From NCBI GenBank assembly GCA_028285685.1, contig JANQOR010000038.1, forward strand, positions 310,001 to 374,000: a DNA stretch of 64,000 nucleotides, read 5' to 3'. This DNA is from Cyclobacteriaceae bacterium (lineage in GTDB: Bacteria > Bacteroidota > Bacteroidia > Cytophagales > Cyclobacteriaceae). The stretch's first letter is position 1. Each line of letters opens with the position of its first letter. The notes under the pieces are model-generated. The model had not been told where the DNA came from, did no database searches, and saw only the letters and a program-made list of their open reading frames with translations. The translations under genes were made by a program, and so were the position numbers. Shown piece by piece: positions 8,949-18,526 of the stretch.

Positions 8949-9467
8949 ATGAGAAAAATACTATTTGTTGCGTTAGTCATCGCTGCATCCTCACTCCATA
9001 GTCAGTCGATTCAGGATCTCGATTTTTTGATTGGCTCCTGGCAGGTGCTTGAAACCATCTACCCAGGAACAGATAAGGAATACCAGGAAAAGGGAACAAG
9101 AATTTGTGAGTACTACCTGAACGGTAGTTTTATAAAGTGTGAATCAGCCACTGTCGTTTCTACGAGTGGCAAAGAGCGCTTCTACACGTATGTGATCAAC
9201 TATGATAAGCGCGAAGATTGCTATAGAGCTACAAACCTTGCAAATGACTTCCCATTGCAAGGCCAATTCAAATGGTACCTGGACAAGGAAAATCAGCGAA
9301 TTATCGCAATTACGCCCAAGAATGTGATCGAAGACAGATTCTTTAGAGCAACGATCTCGTATGCAGACAAAGATCGGTTGGTCTGGAACGGCTGGTCAAG
9401 TAAGTGGCTGGATGATAAAGAGTGGAAACAGGTTTTTAACGATGTGGCAACCAGAAAAAGTAGATAG
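8949..9467 (+). CDS. secreted DUF1579-like (lipocalin-type) protein, copy 1
   Basis: The protein has 172 residues with a signal peptide ending near SLHSQS. The mature part opens QDLDFLIGSWQVLETIYPGT, the start usual for DUF1579-type beta-barrel proteins, followed by RICEYYLNGSFIKCES and IDYDKR-like strands. It is followed after 6 bp by a clear paralogue, so the pair arose by tandem duplication. The family resembles lipocalins that may bind a hydrophobic ligand; no catalytic residues are evident. Confidence 0.65.
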   Translation: MRKILFVALVIAASSLHSQSIQDLDFLIGSWQVLETIYPGTDKEYQEKGTRICEYYLNGSFIKCESATVVSTSGKERFYTYVINYDKREDCYRATNLANDFPLQGQFKWYLDKENQRIIAITPKNVIEDRFFRATISYADKDRLVWNGWSSKWLDDKEWKQVFNDVATRKSR

Positions 9468-9473
9468 ACATCC

Positions 9474-9977
9474 ATGGCAAGATCATTTATAATTGTATAT
9501 ACATTAGTTGTAAGTATGGTAGTTAATGCTCAATCGATCCGGGATCTCGATTTTCTAGTCGGAAAATGGGATGTGAGTGAAATTGTGGCTGCCGGTACGG
9601 AAAACGAGTACGTTGAAACCGGAACGAGAGAGTGTAGCTACTATATGGACGGATCATGGATCAAATGTGAAACCAAAGGCAAAAGAAAGGGACGAAATAG
9701 ATCTTATGTTTTCCTTATCAACTACCATCCAGAGAGAGAGTATTTCCAGTTTCTCAGCTTATCAAGTGACTACCCTGATTGCGGCATAAGTGCCTGGGTA
9801 ATTGATAAAAATGCTAAGATTATCAGAGGGCGAAGCACGAGTGGTTATGAATCGATTCACAGCATCAATTTCACTGATGAAAACAAGATTATCTGGCAGG
9901 GATTGTATCCACGAGCAAATGATGATTCAAAGCTCATTCTCAAACCCTTGTGGACAGAAACTGCAACACGAAAATGA
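9474..9977 (+). CDS. secreted DUF1579-like (lipocalin-type) protein, copy 2
   Basis: This 167-residue paralogue of the preceding gene shares the order of motifs: signal peptide, QSIRDLDFLVGKWDV, GTRECSYYMDGSWIKCE, then a YVFLINYHPERE strand. The copies are clearly diverged, so the duplication is not recent. Its stop TGA overlaps the ATG of the following hydrolase-like lipoprotein gene, which suggests a three-gene operon. A ligand-binding role is inferred from the fold only. Confidence 0.65.
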   Translation: MARSFIIVYTLVVSMVVNAQSIRDLDFLVGKWDVSEIVAAGTENEYVETGTRECSYYMDGSWIKCETKGKRKGRNRSYVFLINYHPEREYFQFLSLSSDYPDCGISAWVIDKNAKIIRGRSTSGYESIHSINFTDENKIIWQGLYPRANDDSKLILKPLWTETATRK

Positions 9978-11545
9978 AATACTTTAAATGCTACCTTCTT
10001 CTGGTTCTGGTAACCTTTGGTTGTGCAAAACCTGAACGCAACAAAGATTTACCGATCATGGGCAATCTCCCAATCGGGAAATACGAGGTTGGTTATACAA
10101 CACTCTTCACCTACGACAAAACGAAACCTGGTATTCCATTTTCAGATTGGGAGGGACGATTGTACGATGGATATGATAAAAGCAAAGGCAGACAATTTCA
10201 GATAAATGTCTGGTATCCTGCTCAAGTAGGTTCAGGAAGTTCCATGAAATATCGGGACTATGTACACCTAAGGGGCCGACAAACAGATTTTACTGATACG
10301 GAAGAGAATAGGTTGTTTGGGGAAGAACTGTTTGCCGTTCAAACAGATGAGCTCGGTGATGATAGCACTTTCACTGACGAAAACCTTCAAACGCTGTTAG
10401 ATTTGGATGTTCTAGCTCTGCGAGAAGCGAAGCATCTCAATGAGAAATTTCCTGTAGTGGTTTATCCCAACGGAGGTAGTCCTGCATTTCAAAGTATAAC
10501 TTGTGAATTCCTTGCCAGCCATGGTTATGTGATCGTGGCCTTCGTGGCAAAAGGACGATTTTCGAGTGGACTAGAAGTGTCAGGAGTGGGGTTGGAGGCT
10601 GCAGTTGATGACATGGAATTTGTCCTTGGAAAAATAAGTGGGCTGCCTAATGTAAACATGGGGGAGGTGTCGCTCATGGCCAATGCCATTTCTTCATCGG
10701 TTTGCGCATCCACCGTCGCAAGAAATGAGAAGATCATGGCGTTGATCAGCCTTGAGGGCGGTTTGCCGAGTGCATTCGAACAGCGCCTTTTAAATGAATC
10801 CCTTTTCTATAGGCCCGAGAATTTGAAAGCTCCTATCCTGTTTATTTATGCTCCGCATCCTTCCATTGATCCAAAATACACGTATCACCTAAAATACGCT
10901 GATCGCTATTATGCTCATTTTCCAAACATGTCAGAGTATGTCATGTTGAATTACGGCATGTTCGATTCATTCATTCCTAACATCATTGGTGAGCATGAGG
11001 GCGGCACCCAGCTGGGATTTGAGCAGGCAAATCAGTTGATCTTGCGATTCCTAAATCAAACCAGGGAAGGGACAGTTTCAGGGCTGTTCGACCCATCCTA
11101 TAAATCATCAATGACGGAAATCGATACCACCCTTGTGCTAAAAGGAATTCCTGCCCCACCCAATATCTCGGTTATGAAGGATATGTTCATCAAAAACGGA
11201 TTCGAACCCGTTGACAGCACCTATCAGGAGCTGAAGGCTAATAACAATTCCCAACCTTTCTCCAAGTCATTTTATACTTCCTATAGAAACTGGCTAGCCT
11301 GGAAAAAGGATCCCGACTATTTAAATAGGCAAAAGCTATATGCGTTGGCCTATGACAGCTATCCGGAATCTGCTATAGTCAACTACTACCTTGCTTACTA
11401 CTCGATGAAACGAAGCTTAAACCCAAAAGCAATAGATCACTATAGAATAGCCTTGAATTTGGTGAATGAAGATCCTGATCTGACTGTAACTGAAAGAGAG
11501 AATATTTTATCGAACGCCAAAGAGGAGCTAGCGGCGCTACTTTGA
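9974..11545 (+). CDS. alpha/beta-hydrolase-like lipoprotein with C-terminal helical repeats
   Basis: Starting at ATG 9974, which overlaps the previous stop, the protein has 523 residues and a lipobox (VTFGC, Cys17). Residues 60-380 resemble the dienelactone-hydrolase/PAF-acetylhydrolase group: an oxyanion-type strand VVVYPNGGSPAFQS, then SHGYVIVAF. The nucleophile elbow, normally GxSxG, reads MANAISSSV, so the canonical motif is missing. Residues about 430-523 look like TPR-type helices. It should sit in the membrane facing the periplasm. Catalysis is doubtful; it may be a binding protein derived from a hydrolase. Confidence 0.65.
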   Translation: MKYFKCYLLLVLVTFGCAKPERNKDLPIMGNLPIGKYEVGYTTLFTYDKTKPGIPFSDWEGRLYDGYDKSKGRQFQINVWYPAQVGSGSSMKYRDYVHLRGRQTDFTDTEENRLFGEELFAVQTDELGDDSTFTDENLQTLLDLDVLALREAKHLNEKFPVVVYPNGGSPAFQSITCEFLASHGYVIVAFVAKGRFSSGLEVSGVGLEAAVDDMEFVLGKISGLPNVNMGEVSLMANAISSSVCASTVARNEKIMALISLEGGLPSAFEQRLLNESLFYRPENLKAPILFIYAPHPSIDPKYTYHLKYADRYYAHFPNMSEYVMLNYGMFDSFIPNIIGEHEGGTQLGFEQANQLILRFLNQTREGTVSGLFDPSYKSSMTEIDTTLVLKGIPAPPNISVMKDMFIKNGFEPVDSTYQELKANNNSQPFSKSFYTSYRNWLAWKKDPDYLNRQKLYALAYDSYPESAIVNYYLAYYSMKRSLNPKAIDHYRIALNLVNEDPDLTVTERENILSNAKEELAALL

Positions 11546-11595
11546 TCAACTCTGTTAATCAGATTGGTTAACTTTCTGGCATTAAAATTCATTGA

Positions 11596-12456
11596 ATGAG
11601 AGCTCAGATTGTTTCCTTTCTTCTAATTGTTTGTCTGACTTCATATAGTCAGCAGCTATCTGAAATTGTCACTACCGGTCCCGAAAATGGAACCTTGATC
11701 GTAGTAGGTGGCGGAGGTGCTACTCCCAGCATTCTTGAAAAATTCATTGAGTTGGCCGGTGGACCGGACGCAAACATCGTTGTTATTCCGACTGCAAGTG
11801 GCCGAGATTCCTTTGGGGAGAATGCAGGTGGGTCAAGATCACTTCGGGAAGCGGGAGCAACCAATGTGACCATCCTCCATACGCGAAGTAAGGACACAGC
11901 CAATATGTATTCCTTTGTTGAACCTCTCCTAAATGCGACAGGAGTCTGGTTTGGAGGTGGTCGGCAATGGAGGTTGGTGGATGCCTATAAAGATACTGAG
12001 GCAGAAAAAGCATTCTGGGAAGTACTCAACCGGGATGGTGTCATTGCTGGATCTTCAGCAGGAGCCACCATCCAGGGTTCGTACCTGGCACGGGGTGACA
12101 CCAAAAACAACCAGATCATGATGGGAGATCACGAAGAAGGGTTCGGTTTCATCAAAAACATTGCAATAGATCAGCATGTGCTGGCTCGCAATAGGCATTT
12201 TGACCTATTTGATATCCTCAAAAAACGTCCCGAACTACTGGGTATAGGCATTGATGAGAGGACAGCAATTGTAGTTCGTGGCGATCAATTTGAGGTGCTC
12301 GGAGATAGCTACGTGCTGATCTACGACCGGTCATTTTGGTCAAGGGAGGGAAGCGACCTGAAAAACCTCCCCCCAAGTAACAATCAATTCTATTTCTTGA
12401 GGGAAGGGGATCAATATGATATGAGAAAGAGGGCGATCGTCGAGACCGATGAGTGA
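11596..12456 (+). CDS. cyanophycinase-like S51 family serine peptidase
   Basis: The 286-residue protein has a signal peptide (1-19) and the type 1 glutamine-amidotransferase-like fold of peptidase family S51. Visible are GTLIVVGGGGATPSI, VIPTASGR, the glycine-rich VWFGGGRQWRLV and the nucleophile elbow GSSAG with Ser154. The later IDQHVLARNRHFDL and IGIDERTAIVV segments are typical of CphB. Cyanophycinase cleaves the beta-Asp-Arg polymer; exported homologues in heterotrophs may use external cyanophycin or other beta-aspartyl peptides. It is convergent with a serine hydrolase gene (3 bp). Confidence 0.85.
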   Translation: MRAQIVSFLLIVCLTSYSQQLSEIVTTGPENGTLIVVGGGGATPSILEKFIELAGGPDANIVVIPTASGRDSFGENAGGSRSLREAGATNVTILHTRSKDTANMYSFVEPLLNATGVWFGGGRQWRLVDAYKDTEAEKAFWEVLNRDGVIAGSSAGATIQGSYLARGDTKNNQIMMGDHEEGFGFIKNIAIDQHVLARNRHFDLFDILKKRPELLGIGIDERTAIVVRGDQFEVLGDSYVLIYDRSFWSREGSDLKNLPPSNNQFYFLREGDQYDMRKRAIVETDE

Positions 12457-12459
12457 TCA

Positions 12460-13506
12460 TTAGCGGATCATGGCTCCATACACCGCTCCGATCAAAGGGT
12501 AAGCATCTGATTTCTTGACTTGCTTGATTCCATCGGGATTGTCACGAAAGATCACAATCAGGTCGTTGGCAGCATCAATGTACATGTATTGTGATTGAGC
12601 ACCACGAGCTAAAAATGGAGCTCTTCCATTGGATTCGCGTTTACTCACCCACCACAAATAGCCGTAGTTATAAAAGTAGTCTTCGCCTGTCTTAATTTGT
12701 GATGAAGTACTATTTAGAACCCAATCCTTCGGGACAATCTGCTCTCCGTTCCAATTTCCTTCGTTCAAATAAAGAAGCCCAAAGCGGGCCAGATCCTTTG
12801 TTGAGATCCTAAATAAGTAGGCTGGATGTTTAGATAGACTAGGTTGATAAACATAAGCCGTGTTGTAGTTGCCATCAAAATGTTCCATCTGCAGTGGGGT
12901 AGCAATTTTTTCAGAAAAAGCCTCGAACAGATCGCTGTTGGTAGATTGGTTGTAAATGGTTCCTAGCGCGTTGAAATCCCAATTATTGTAGGAAAATTGT
13001 TGACCAGGTGAATGTGTACCCCGCTCAGGTTTATTTCGATGCGTAGCCTCTTCGAAAGCACCAGGAAGATAGACACCCGAGGATGTTGTCATTAGATGCT
13101 TAATCTGAGCATTCAATTCCGACTTGGTAAGAGTTCCTTTTTCGTCGATTCCAAGCTCGCCCAGTGTATTTTCCAGGGAGATGGTTCCATTTTCTAATTC
13201 AGTTCCATATAGTGAGCTGAGCATGCTTTTGCGAATCGACCTGCAGCCAAAATTCAGATCAGTAAGTCCCCAATCCGCGATGATATAGCCCTTCACTATT
13301 ACAAGTGCCGCTGCTCCCTCAATCTCCTCGAATTTTTCACGAGCTCTTTCCAGCTTCTTTGATGAATAGCCGACATTCTCGGGCTCGGTTGTCAGCCACT
13401 CTTTTCCAGGAAAAACTTTTTCAAGGACCGCCTCTTTGTTCGACTGAGCTTCTACACATTTTGTGAATAATATAATCAGTAGTACACATACAATTGTAAT
13501 TCTCAT
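12460..13506 (-). CDS. secreted serine hydrolase, beta-lactamase-like class C family
   Basis: The 348-residue protein has a signal peptide (about 1-21). The catalytic SxxK is S90-I-R-K93, and the Y-N-N form of the second motif occurs in QQFSYNNWDFNALG. The fold resembles EstB-type esterases and 6-aminohexanoate-dimer hydrolases. This is a separate enzyme from the one at 5032-6168, with an intact second motif. A periplasmic esterase or amidase role is likely. The AraC-type gene about 100 bp upstream on the same strand may regulate it. Confidence 0.82.
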   Translation of the reverse strand: MRITIVCVLLIILFTKCVEAQSNKEAVLEKVFPGKEWLTTEPENVGYSSKKLERAREKFEEIEGAAALVIVKGYIIADWGLTDLNFGCRSIRKSMLSSLYGTELENGTISLENTLGELGIDEKGTLTKSELNAQIKHLMTTSSGVYLPGAFEEATHRNKPERGTHSPGQQFSYNNWDFNALGTIYNQSTNSDLFEAFSEKIATPLQMEHFDGNYNTAYVYQPSLSKHPAYLFRISTKDLARFGLLYLNEGNWNGEQIVPKDWVLNSTSSQIKTGEDYFYNYGYLWWVSKRESNGRAPFLARGAQSQYMYIDAANDLIVIFRDNPDGIKQVKKSDAYPLIGAVYGAMIR

Positions 13507-13606
13507 TTTTAGTCCGTTTTATGTTAAGAAATGATTCTGATCAAAAATGTGACTTGACTTTTCGTACGACAAAAAATAGTTGTCCAGTCAAGCAAATCTT
13601 GACAAC

Positions 13607-14803
13607 TCAGTTCAGGGCAGCGAGAAATTCTGTAGGTGTTTGATTGGTCTCCTTTTTAAAAGCTGTATAGAAGGATGCCCTCGAGTTGAATCCCACATCT
13701 CTTGCAATTCCTTCAATGGAATATTGGTCACGGGAGCTTGCGAGCATTTCTTGTGCAGCCTTAATTCGAAAGGCGTTTAGGTAGTTCCTAAAGGACAGTC
13801 CGGACTTTTCATTGATGATTTGTGAAATCAGGTATTCAGGAATAGCCAATTTGGTGGCAATGTCTTTGAGTTTCAAATCCTCCTTTCTAAACAAATCTTC
13901 GTTCTTCATCAACTGATCAATCTTCGAAAAATATTGATCAATCGAAGATGCGTTAAGCCAGGATTTCTTGTATTTCTCTCTGAGCAGAGTGTTGTTATCG
14001 ACGAACTCTGGCAGGGTTAGAAGTTTGATGCACAGTAAGATCAGGAGTATGGAAAAGATTTCGTAAAAGTGATGGTTGTAGTCCGTCGTTAGGTCGAATA
14101 GTCTTGCTACCACAATAAAACTTAGGTACGCACCTCCACCGACCAGGAGTAGTCTTATCCATTTTTTTAATGTTTTCTGTGATTTAGTGAGCTTTCTGTA
14201 CGTCAACGTGAATTTTCGAAAGTCGAGAAAAATAAGAATTAAGTAAACGGTTGAGTAGAGGATTTGAAAGTAGGCATACCAGGAAGGGATCAGTCCTTTT
14301 GTGTTCACCACGTCTCTTTTTAGAACAGCGATTTTGTAATCTTCGCTTTGAAGAAAGAAATCAGAGAGGTAGAGGGTCAGAAGGATAAATGGGATAAAAT
14401 GAAGAAAGGTGCTAGTCCTGATCTTTTGAATTCCTTGAAGGAGGAAGTGAATGTATAGATACATGAAAAGTGGGCGAAGAATCCCTGCCGGGTAGTTGAC
14501 CTTGAACCAATGTGGTGAGTCAAGGATGTAACCTGAGGTATATAGAAATTTGACGATGATAACAGTGGCGCTGGAAACAAAGAAGCCTACTAGCCAAATG
14601 TTTGCCGTTTGTTTTTGCGCTTTTGTTCCAATCGCCACGGCCATGATTATCGAGATGAGTAACCCTGCCAGTAGGATGAGATCTGTATAGTCAATTTGAA
14701 GTTTGATCGCTTCTGCTGTCTGTCCGATGTCAATATAACTTTTTGTGAGAAAAAAAGTCAATTGAAGAAAAGAGACAAATTTGAGATCCAGGATTAAAAT
14801 CAT
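13607..14803 (-). CDS. membrane-bound AraC-family transcriptional regulator
   Basis: The protein has up to 398 residues; the first ATG gives a hydrophobic extension, and an internal start near residue 40 is possible. Seven hydrophobic helices span about 40-265 and a C-terminal AraC HTH pair covers about 290-398, ending with RDVGFNSRASFYTAFKKETNQTPTEF. It has the same architecture as the gene at 7751-8848. Its position before a serine hydrolase gene and divergent from a racemase gene suggests local control of one or both. Confidence 0.83.
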   Translation of the reverse strand: MILILDLKFVSFLQLTFFLTKSYIDIGQTAEAIKLQIDYTDLILLAGLLISIIMAVAIGTKAQKQTANIWLVGFFVSSATVIIVKFLYTSGYILDSPHWFKVNYPAGILRPLFMYLYIHFLLQGIQKIRTSTFLHFIPFILLTLYLSDFFLQSEDYKIAVLKRDVVNTKGLIPSWYAYFQILYSTVYLILIFLDFRKFTLTYRKLTKSQKTLKKWIRLLLVGGGAYLSFIVVARLFDLTTDYNHHFYEIFSILLILLCIKLLTLPEFVDNNTLLREKYKKSWLNASSIDQYFSKIDQLMKNEDLFRKEDLKLKDIATKLAIPEYLISQIINEKSGLSFRNYLNAFRIKAAQEMLASSRDQYSIEGIARDVGFNSRASFYTAFKKETNQTPTEFLAALN

Positions 14804-14862
14804 TCACTATGATCATCAAAATCGCTCATTGATTTCCATTTCCTTGGGTGTTCCGGAGGACA

Positions 14863-14870
14863 TACTTTTG
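14863..14870 (+). promoter_or_regulatory. -7 box of the racemase gene
   Basis: The octamer TACTTTTG fits the Bacteroidota -7 consensus TAnnTTTG and ends 14 bp before the racemase ATG. A TTG at 14844-14846 lies 16 bp upstream, shorter than the usual spacing, so the -33 element is not convincing. Confidence 0.35.
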
Positions 14871-14884
14871 GCAAAAAATTTAGG

Positions 14885-15589
14885 ATGAAAACAATTGGAA
14901 TGATAGGGGGAATGAGCTGGGAGTCCTCTCGATTTTATTACGAATTCGTGAATAGAAGGGTGCAGGAAATATTAGGTGGTTCTCATTCTGCAAGATGTCT
15001 AATGCTCTCCGTGGATTTTGCAGAGATCGAGGAACAGACGTTTGACGGAAAATGGGATGAAATGGGCAAGAGGATGGCTGTTTACGCTCGCCAGTTGGAA
15101 GCGGGTGGAGCAGAACTTATCATTCTTTGCACAAATACCATTCATTTGGTAAGTGACTACATTATCGAAGCAACGAAACTTCCCTTTCTCCATATTGCTG
15201 ATGCGACTGGCTCGGCGATTAAAAGTAGTCAGATTGGAAAAGTAGCGTTACTTGGTACCCGGTTCACGATGGAAAAGGATTTTTACACAAAAAAATTAAC
15301 TGAGGAGTACGACCTTGAGGTATGCATTCCGAATGCTAGTGAACGTCAGATTATCAACGATATCATTTACAATGAACTGGTTCGTGGACAGTTCAAAGAC
15401 TATTCACGTGAGCAGATAATTAACATCATCAACAGATTGCAAGGAGAAGGAGCACAGGGAGTGATTATGGGCTGCACCGAACTTCCGATCTTGATCGATA
15501 GTCTGGATATCTCAATCCCATCTTTTGACACCAGTAAGATCCATGCACACAAAGCAGTGGAGATGTCCTTGAAGGGGCAAAAAGTGTAG
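14885..15589 (+). CDS. aspartate/glutamate racemase family protein
   Basis: This 234-residue cytoplasmic protein is of the cofactor-independent Asp/Glu racemase family. The two catalytic cysteines are present in the usual contexts: Cys82 in IILCTNTIH and Cys197 in IMGCTEL. The N-terminus IGMIGGMSWESS is typical of the YgeA-like branch, whose members racemise broad-range or acidic amino acids. It likely supplies D-amino acids. No operon partner is visible; the next gene is convergent. Confidence 0.87.
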   Translation: MKTIGMIGGMSWESSRFYYEFVNRRVQEILGGSHSARCLMLSVDFAEIEEQTFDGKWDEMGKRMAVYARQLEAGGAELIILCTNTIHLVSDYIIEATKLPFLHIADATGSAIKSSQIGKVALLGTRFTMEKDFYTKKLTEEYDLEVCIPNASERQIINDIIYNELVRGQFKDYSREQIINIINRLQGEGAQGVIMGCTELPILIDSLDISIPSFDTSKIHAHKAVEMSLKGQKV

Positions 15590-15604
15590 GAGCAAGAACG
15601 GAAT

Positions 15605-17215
15605 TTAGGATACCTCCAGTTGGCCTTTTAATATTTCCTGAATCTCATTAGCCATTTTCTCATCTCCAAGCCCTTTTGCAGCATTTAACTTTCCTTCAAG
15701 CGCTTTTCTTCTTCCTGGTCCTTTTTCCAGTGATTTGTTGAATTGAACAAGTGCTTCATCGAACCGATTCCTGTCCAGCAACCACTGTCCGTATAGCTCA
15801 TAGGAGGGAATGATGATCGCCGGTGGGCCGAAGGCGAATGAAATTTTACTTTCCAATTCCGTGGCCTCTTTCAACAGCGGTTCAACAATGATATCTTCAT
15901 TTTCAAGAAGCATTTCTGCCAATGCCTGCAATTCCAATGATAACACGCGTGAAATATCTACATCGTCCTGGTTTGGAGCTCTGGAAGCAAAGGATGTGCT
16001 GGCGCAGACGGTTACACCTCTTGTCGCAAGTTGATTCTTGGCATTGGCTATTTCACCAAAGATCTTTCTTAAAGATTCGTTGACACCATCGCTATCGCCT
16101 TTTTGAAAGCTTTTATATCCATCCAGGAACAACTTTGCAGCCTTGGATTGTACATTCAATTTTTCAATCTCGATAGGAAAGGAGGCAAACTTTCCGTCCC
16201 AATTTCCTGTCTCGGCCAGGTAAACTCCCAGCATTTCAATAGCATAGTACTTTGTATAAATCGAAGAACTTGATTCAACATAAGGAATCAGCCGCTCCAT
16301 AATGACATCTGCCTCTTTCTGTTGATTTTTTTGCAGATGACCGTACAATAGCCAATGGTATGCATGCAGGTTCCAACCACCACCACCGGTCCGCTCGTTC
16401 TTCTTCAACCGGGCTTCATATGAGCGAATGTTTGACGAAATCACATCATCCCACATACCCATGGCGATATAAATATGAGATGGCATGTGTAATGCATGGC
16501 CCGCATCAGGAGCAACTTCTGAGTAATTGTTTGCAGCATCCAGCGCGAGTGAGGCGTGATCCGGATCATCATAGGAGTGGATCAGGTAATGTAGCGCACC
16601 CGGGTGACTGGGATTTTCGCGTAAAATGCCTTCAGCGATCTTGGCTCCTTTCCCATACACCTCATAATCTCTTCCCTGCTCAACGGAACCAAGCAATGAC
16701 AAAGCATAAAAAGCGGCAACTTCATGGTTGGTTGGGTACTTTTTGTGGAGCTTCTCCATGTGCGAGGCATAGAGATCATCGCGCTCAATTTTGGTGCCTT
16801 CTCCAAACAAGATTTCCACACCTTCCAGCATATCGCGCTCAAATTCGGTTGGCGCCTTTGCCAGGCGCTCTTCTTTGGTTGGAGCTAGTTTTTCAAGAAT
16901 GCTTCTGCCTGGATCATAGTATTGTTGGGTCCAAAGTGGATGGTTTTTGGTCATGGCTTCTCCCCAGTAAGCCATCGCAAAATCTTTGTCCTCTTCCTGT
17001 GCTTTCCTAAACGATTCTGCTGCCTCCGAATACATGAAAGAATGAAGCAATAAAACTCCCTGCTCGAAATGCTTCAATGCTTCCGGTGTACTGGTAGCTG
17101 CAAATTCAATGGTGCCTAAAGAGATTGATTTGTCTTCCGTTTGCTTGGGATATTGACAATTCTGCATGCAAAAAACAAGACATAGAAGTAGAGCGATTCG
17201 AGTATGTGGTTTCAT
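15605..17215 (-). CDS. TPR-repeat lipoprotein
   Basis: I chose the ATG at 17215 because it gives a lipoprotein signal (VFCMQNC) at residues 10-20; the frame is open 18 codons further. The mature protein (about 515 residues) consists of tetratricopeptide-type helices. Examples are ALKHFEQGVLLLHSFMYSEAAESF, DFAMAYWGEAMTKNHPLW and, at the end, NRFDEALVQFNKSLEKGPGRRKALEGKLNAAKGLGD. Proteins of this pattern are common in Bacteroidota and have no defined biochemical role. It follows the VOC lipoprotein gene by 75 bp on the same strand. Confidence 0.75.
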   Translation of the reverse strand: MKPHTRIALLLCLVFCMQNCQYPKQTEDKSISLGTIEFAATSTPEALKHFEQGVLLLHSFMYSEAAESFRKAQEEDKDFAMAYWGEAMTKNHPLWTQQYYDPGRSILEKLAPTKEERLAKAPTEFERDMLEGVEILFGEGTKIERDDLYASHMEKLHKKYPTNHEVAAFYALSLLGSVEQGRDYEVYGKGAKIAEGILRENPSHPGALHYLIHSYDDPDHASLALDAANNYSEVAPDAGHALHMPSHIYIAMGMWDDVISSNIRSYEARLKKNERTGGGGWNLHAYHWLLYGHLQKNQQKEADVIMERLIPYVESSSSIYTKYYAIEMLGVYLAETGNWDGKFASFPIEIEKLNVQSKAAKLFLDGYKSFQKGDSDGVNESLRKIFGEIANAKNQLATRGVTVCASTSFASRAPNQDDVDISRVLSLELQALAEMLLENEDIIVEPLLKEATELESKISFAFGPPAIIIPSYELYGQWLLDRNRFDEALVQFNKSLEKGPGRRKALEGKLNAAKGLGDEKMANEIQEILKGQLEVS

Positions 17216-17290
17216 AATATGTGCATTTACCTCATACAAGATAAAAAGTTCCACACTTTTTACTTCCAAAATTCCAGGAGGAATGAAAGT

Positions 17291-18508
17291 TTATTCGGAA
17301 GAGCTGACGAAGTACCTGTACTTTTCAGGCCCAATGAAGTAGTTGTTATTGTATCCGTACTCTTGCCAGTATTGACTCGCATACCTATCGAATGATGACG
17401 CCTCAGACAACTTCCATTCGATTTCCACCGCTTTTGTATCTGCATAGTCCTCCATGCCGCGACGCTCATCGACCAAACCGATAAAGCCTGTGTTTGAAGC
17501 CTGATAGATCTTTGTCCACCCTTGATCTGCAACGAGTGAATAGCCTAACATCTCTTCATAGAACTTCTGCATTTTCAGCAGATCGTTGTGATACGTCCAG
17601 GTGATAGCACCGTAGAAATTCAGTGACTCAACCCCTGTCTCTACCTTGGGTGCTTGAGCAAGTGTAGCCATGAATAGTTCGTTTTCCGGATGTTGCTTAA
17701 ACTGCTCAAATTCCAGCAGGTAGCCACCAGGATCGATAGCCACGAAACCATCATGTGGCCCACCATCACGCGGCTTGTAGGTGTACTTGATTGGAACATC
17801 TTTGTCCTTAACATAGGTGTACCATTCCGATAACTGATCAGTCAAAAGAGCAATGGCTGTAGATTTTGCTTGTCCCTTGGGATGTTCACCATCTAATGGA
17901 TGCAATTCTATAAATGCATCTTCGCTAATCTGAAATACTGCCGGGCCAACTTTATTGAGCCTGAGGGTTTCAGCATAAAAATCAATGGCCTCATCCAAGT
18001 TATCGTAGTATAGATGTGTGATTTGTTGAGCCACATTGAAGGAAGATAAACTTTGGTAGTGGGAATTTTTACTTAGTAGGAGGTTAGTTCCCTGTGAGCC
18101 GTAACCCAACAATCGACCGAAACGCCTGGCCAGTGCCTCCAACTCCGTAGGTCTGGCACCGGAACTATTCATCACATCTTCCCTCAGCTGTTTATACTGA
18201 GTCAGACGATGGCCTTTGTAAATTACAGCTACTGACTTTCCGTCTGTGACAGTTGCAGGAAAAAGCATGGTGACTGGAAAATCATCCTCTCTAAAGATTT
18301 GAACTTGATACTCGTCTGCAACGCGTTGAAAGTCAGTCCACACCTTGTCCATCTCTTGTGGCTCCATCGGGGCGCTGAGTGCCAGAGGTTTAGCGTCATT
18401 AGCTATCATTTCGCAGAAAACTTCAAAAGAAGAAGTAGAGGGGTTCTCTTTTGCGCAGGACGAAAATATAAATGCGCCGATGAAGGACCAATAGATCAGT
18501 TTTTGCAT
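17291..18508 (-). CDS. lipoprotein with VOC (glyoxalase-like) domains
   Basis: The 405-residue protein begins with a lipoprotein signal (FIFSSC, Cys18). Two regions resemble vicinal-oxygen-chelate domains: residues about 160-275, with ITHLYYDNLDEAIDFYAETLRL and DPGGYLLEF, and about 290-395, with TWTYHNDLLKMQKFYEEMLGY. The first has the His and Glu expected of a metal site (the Glu of LLEFEQF). VOC enzymes act on small electrophiles such as glyoxal or aromatic compounds. A periplasmic, lipid-anchored member is less common. It probably shares an operon with the TPR lipoprotein. Confidence 0.72.
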   Translation of the reverse strand: MQKLIYWSFIGAFIFSSCAKENPSTSSFEVFCEMIANDAKPLALSAPMEPQEMDKVWTDFQRVADEYQVQIFREDDFPVTMLFPATVTDGKSVAVIYKGHRLTQYKQLREDVMNSSGARPTELEALARRFGRLLGYGSQGTNLLLSKNSHYQSLSSFNVAQQITHLYYDNLDEAIDFYAETLRLNKVGPAVFQISEDAFIELHPLDGEHPKGQAKSTAIALLTDQLSEWYTYVKDKDVPIKYTYKPRDGGPHDGFVAIDPGGYLLEFEQFKQHPENELFMATLAQAPKVETGVESLNFYGAITWTYHNDLLKMQKFYEEMLGYSLVADQGWTKIYQASNTGFIGLVDERRGMEDYADTKAVEIEWKLSEASSFDRYASQYWQEYGYNNNYFIGPEKYRYFVSSSE

Positions 18509-18526
18509 TCAGTCAAGTTACTGGAT

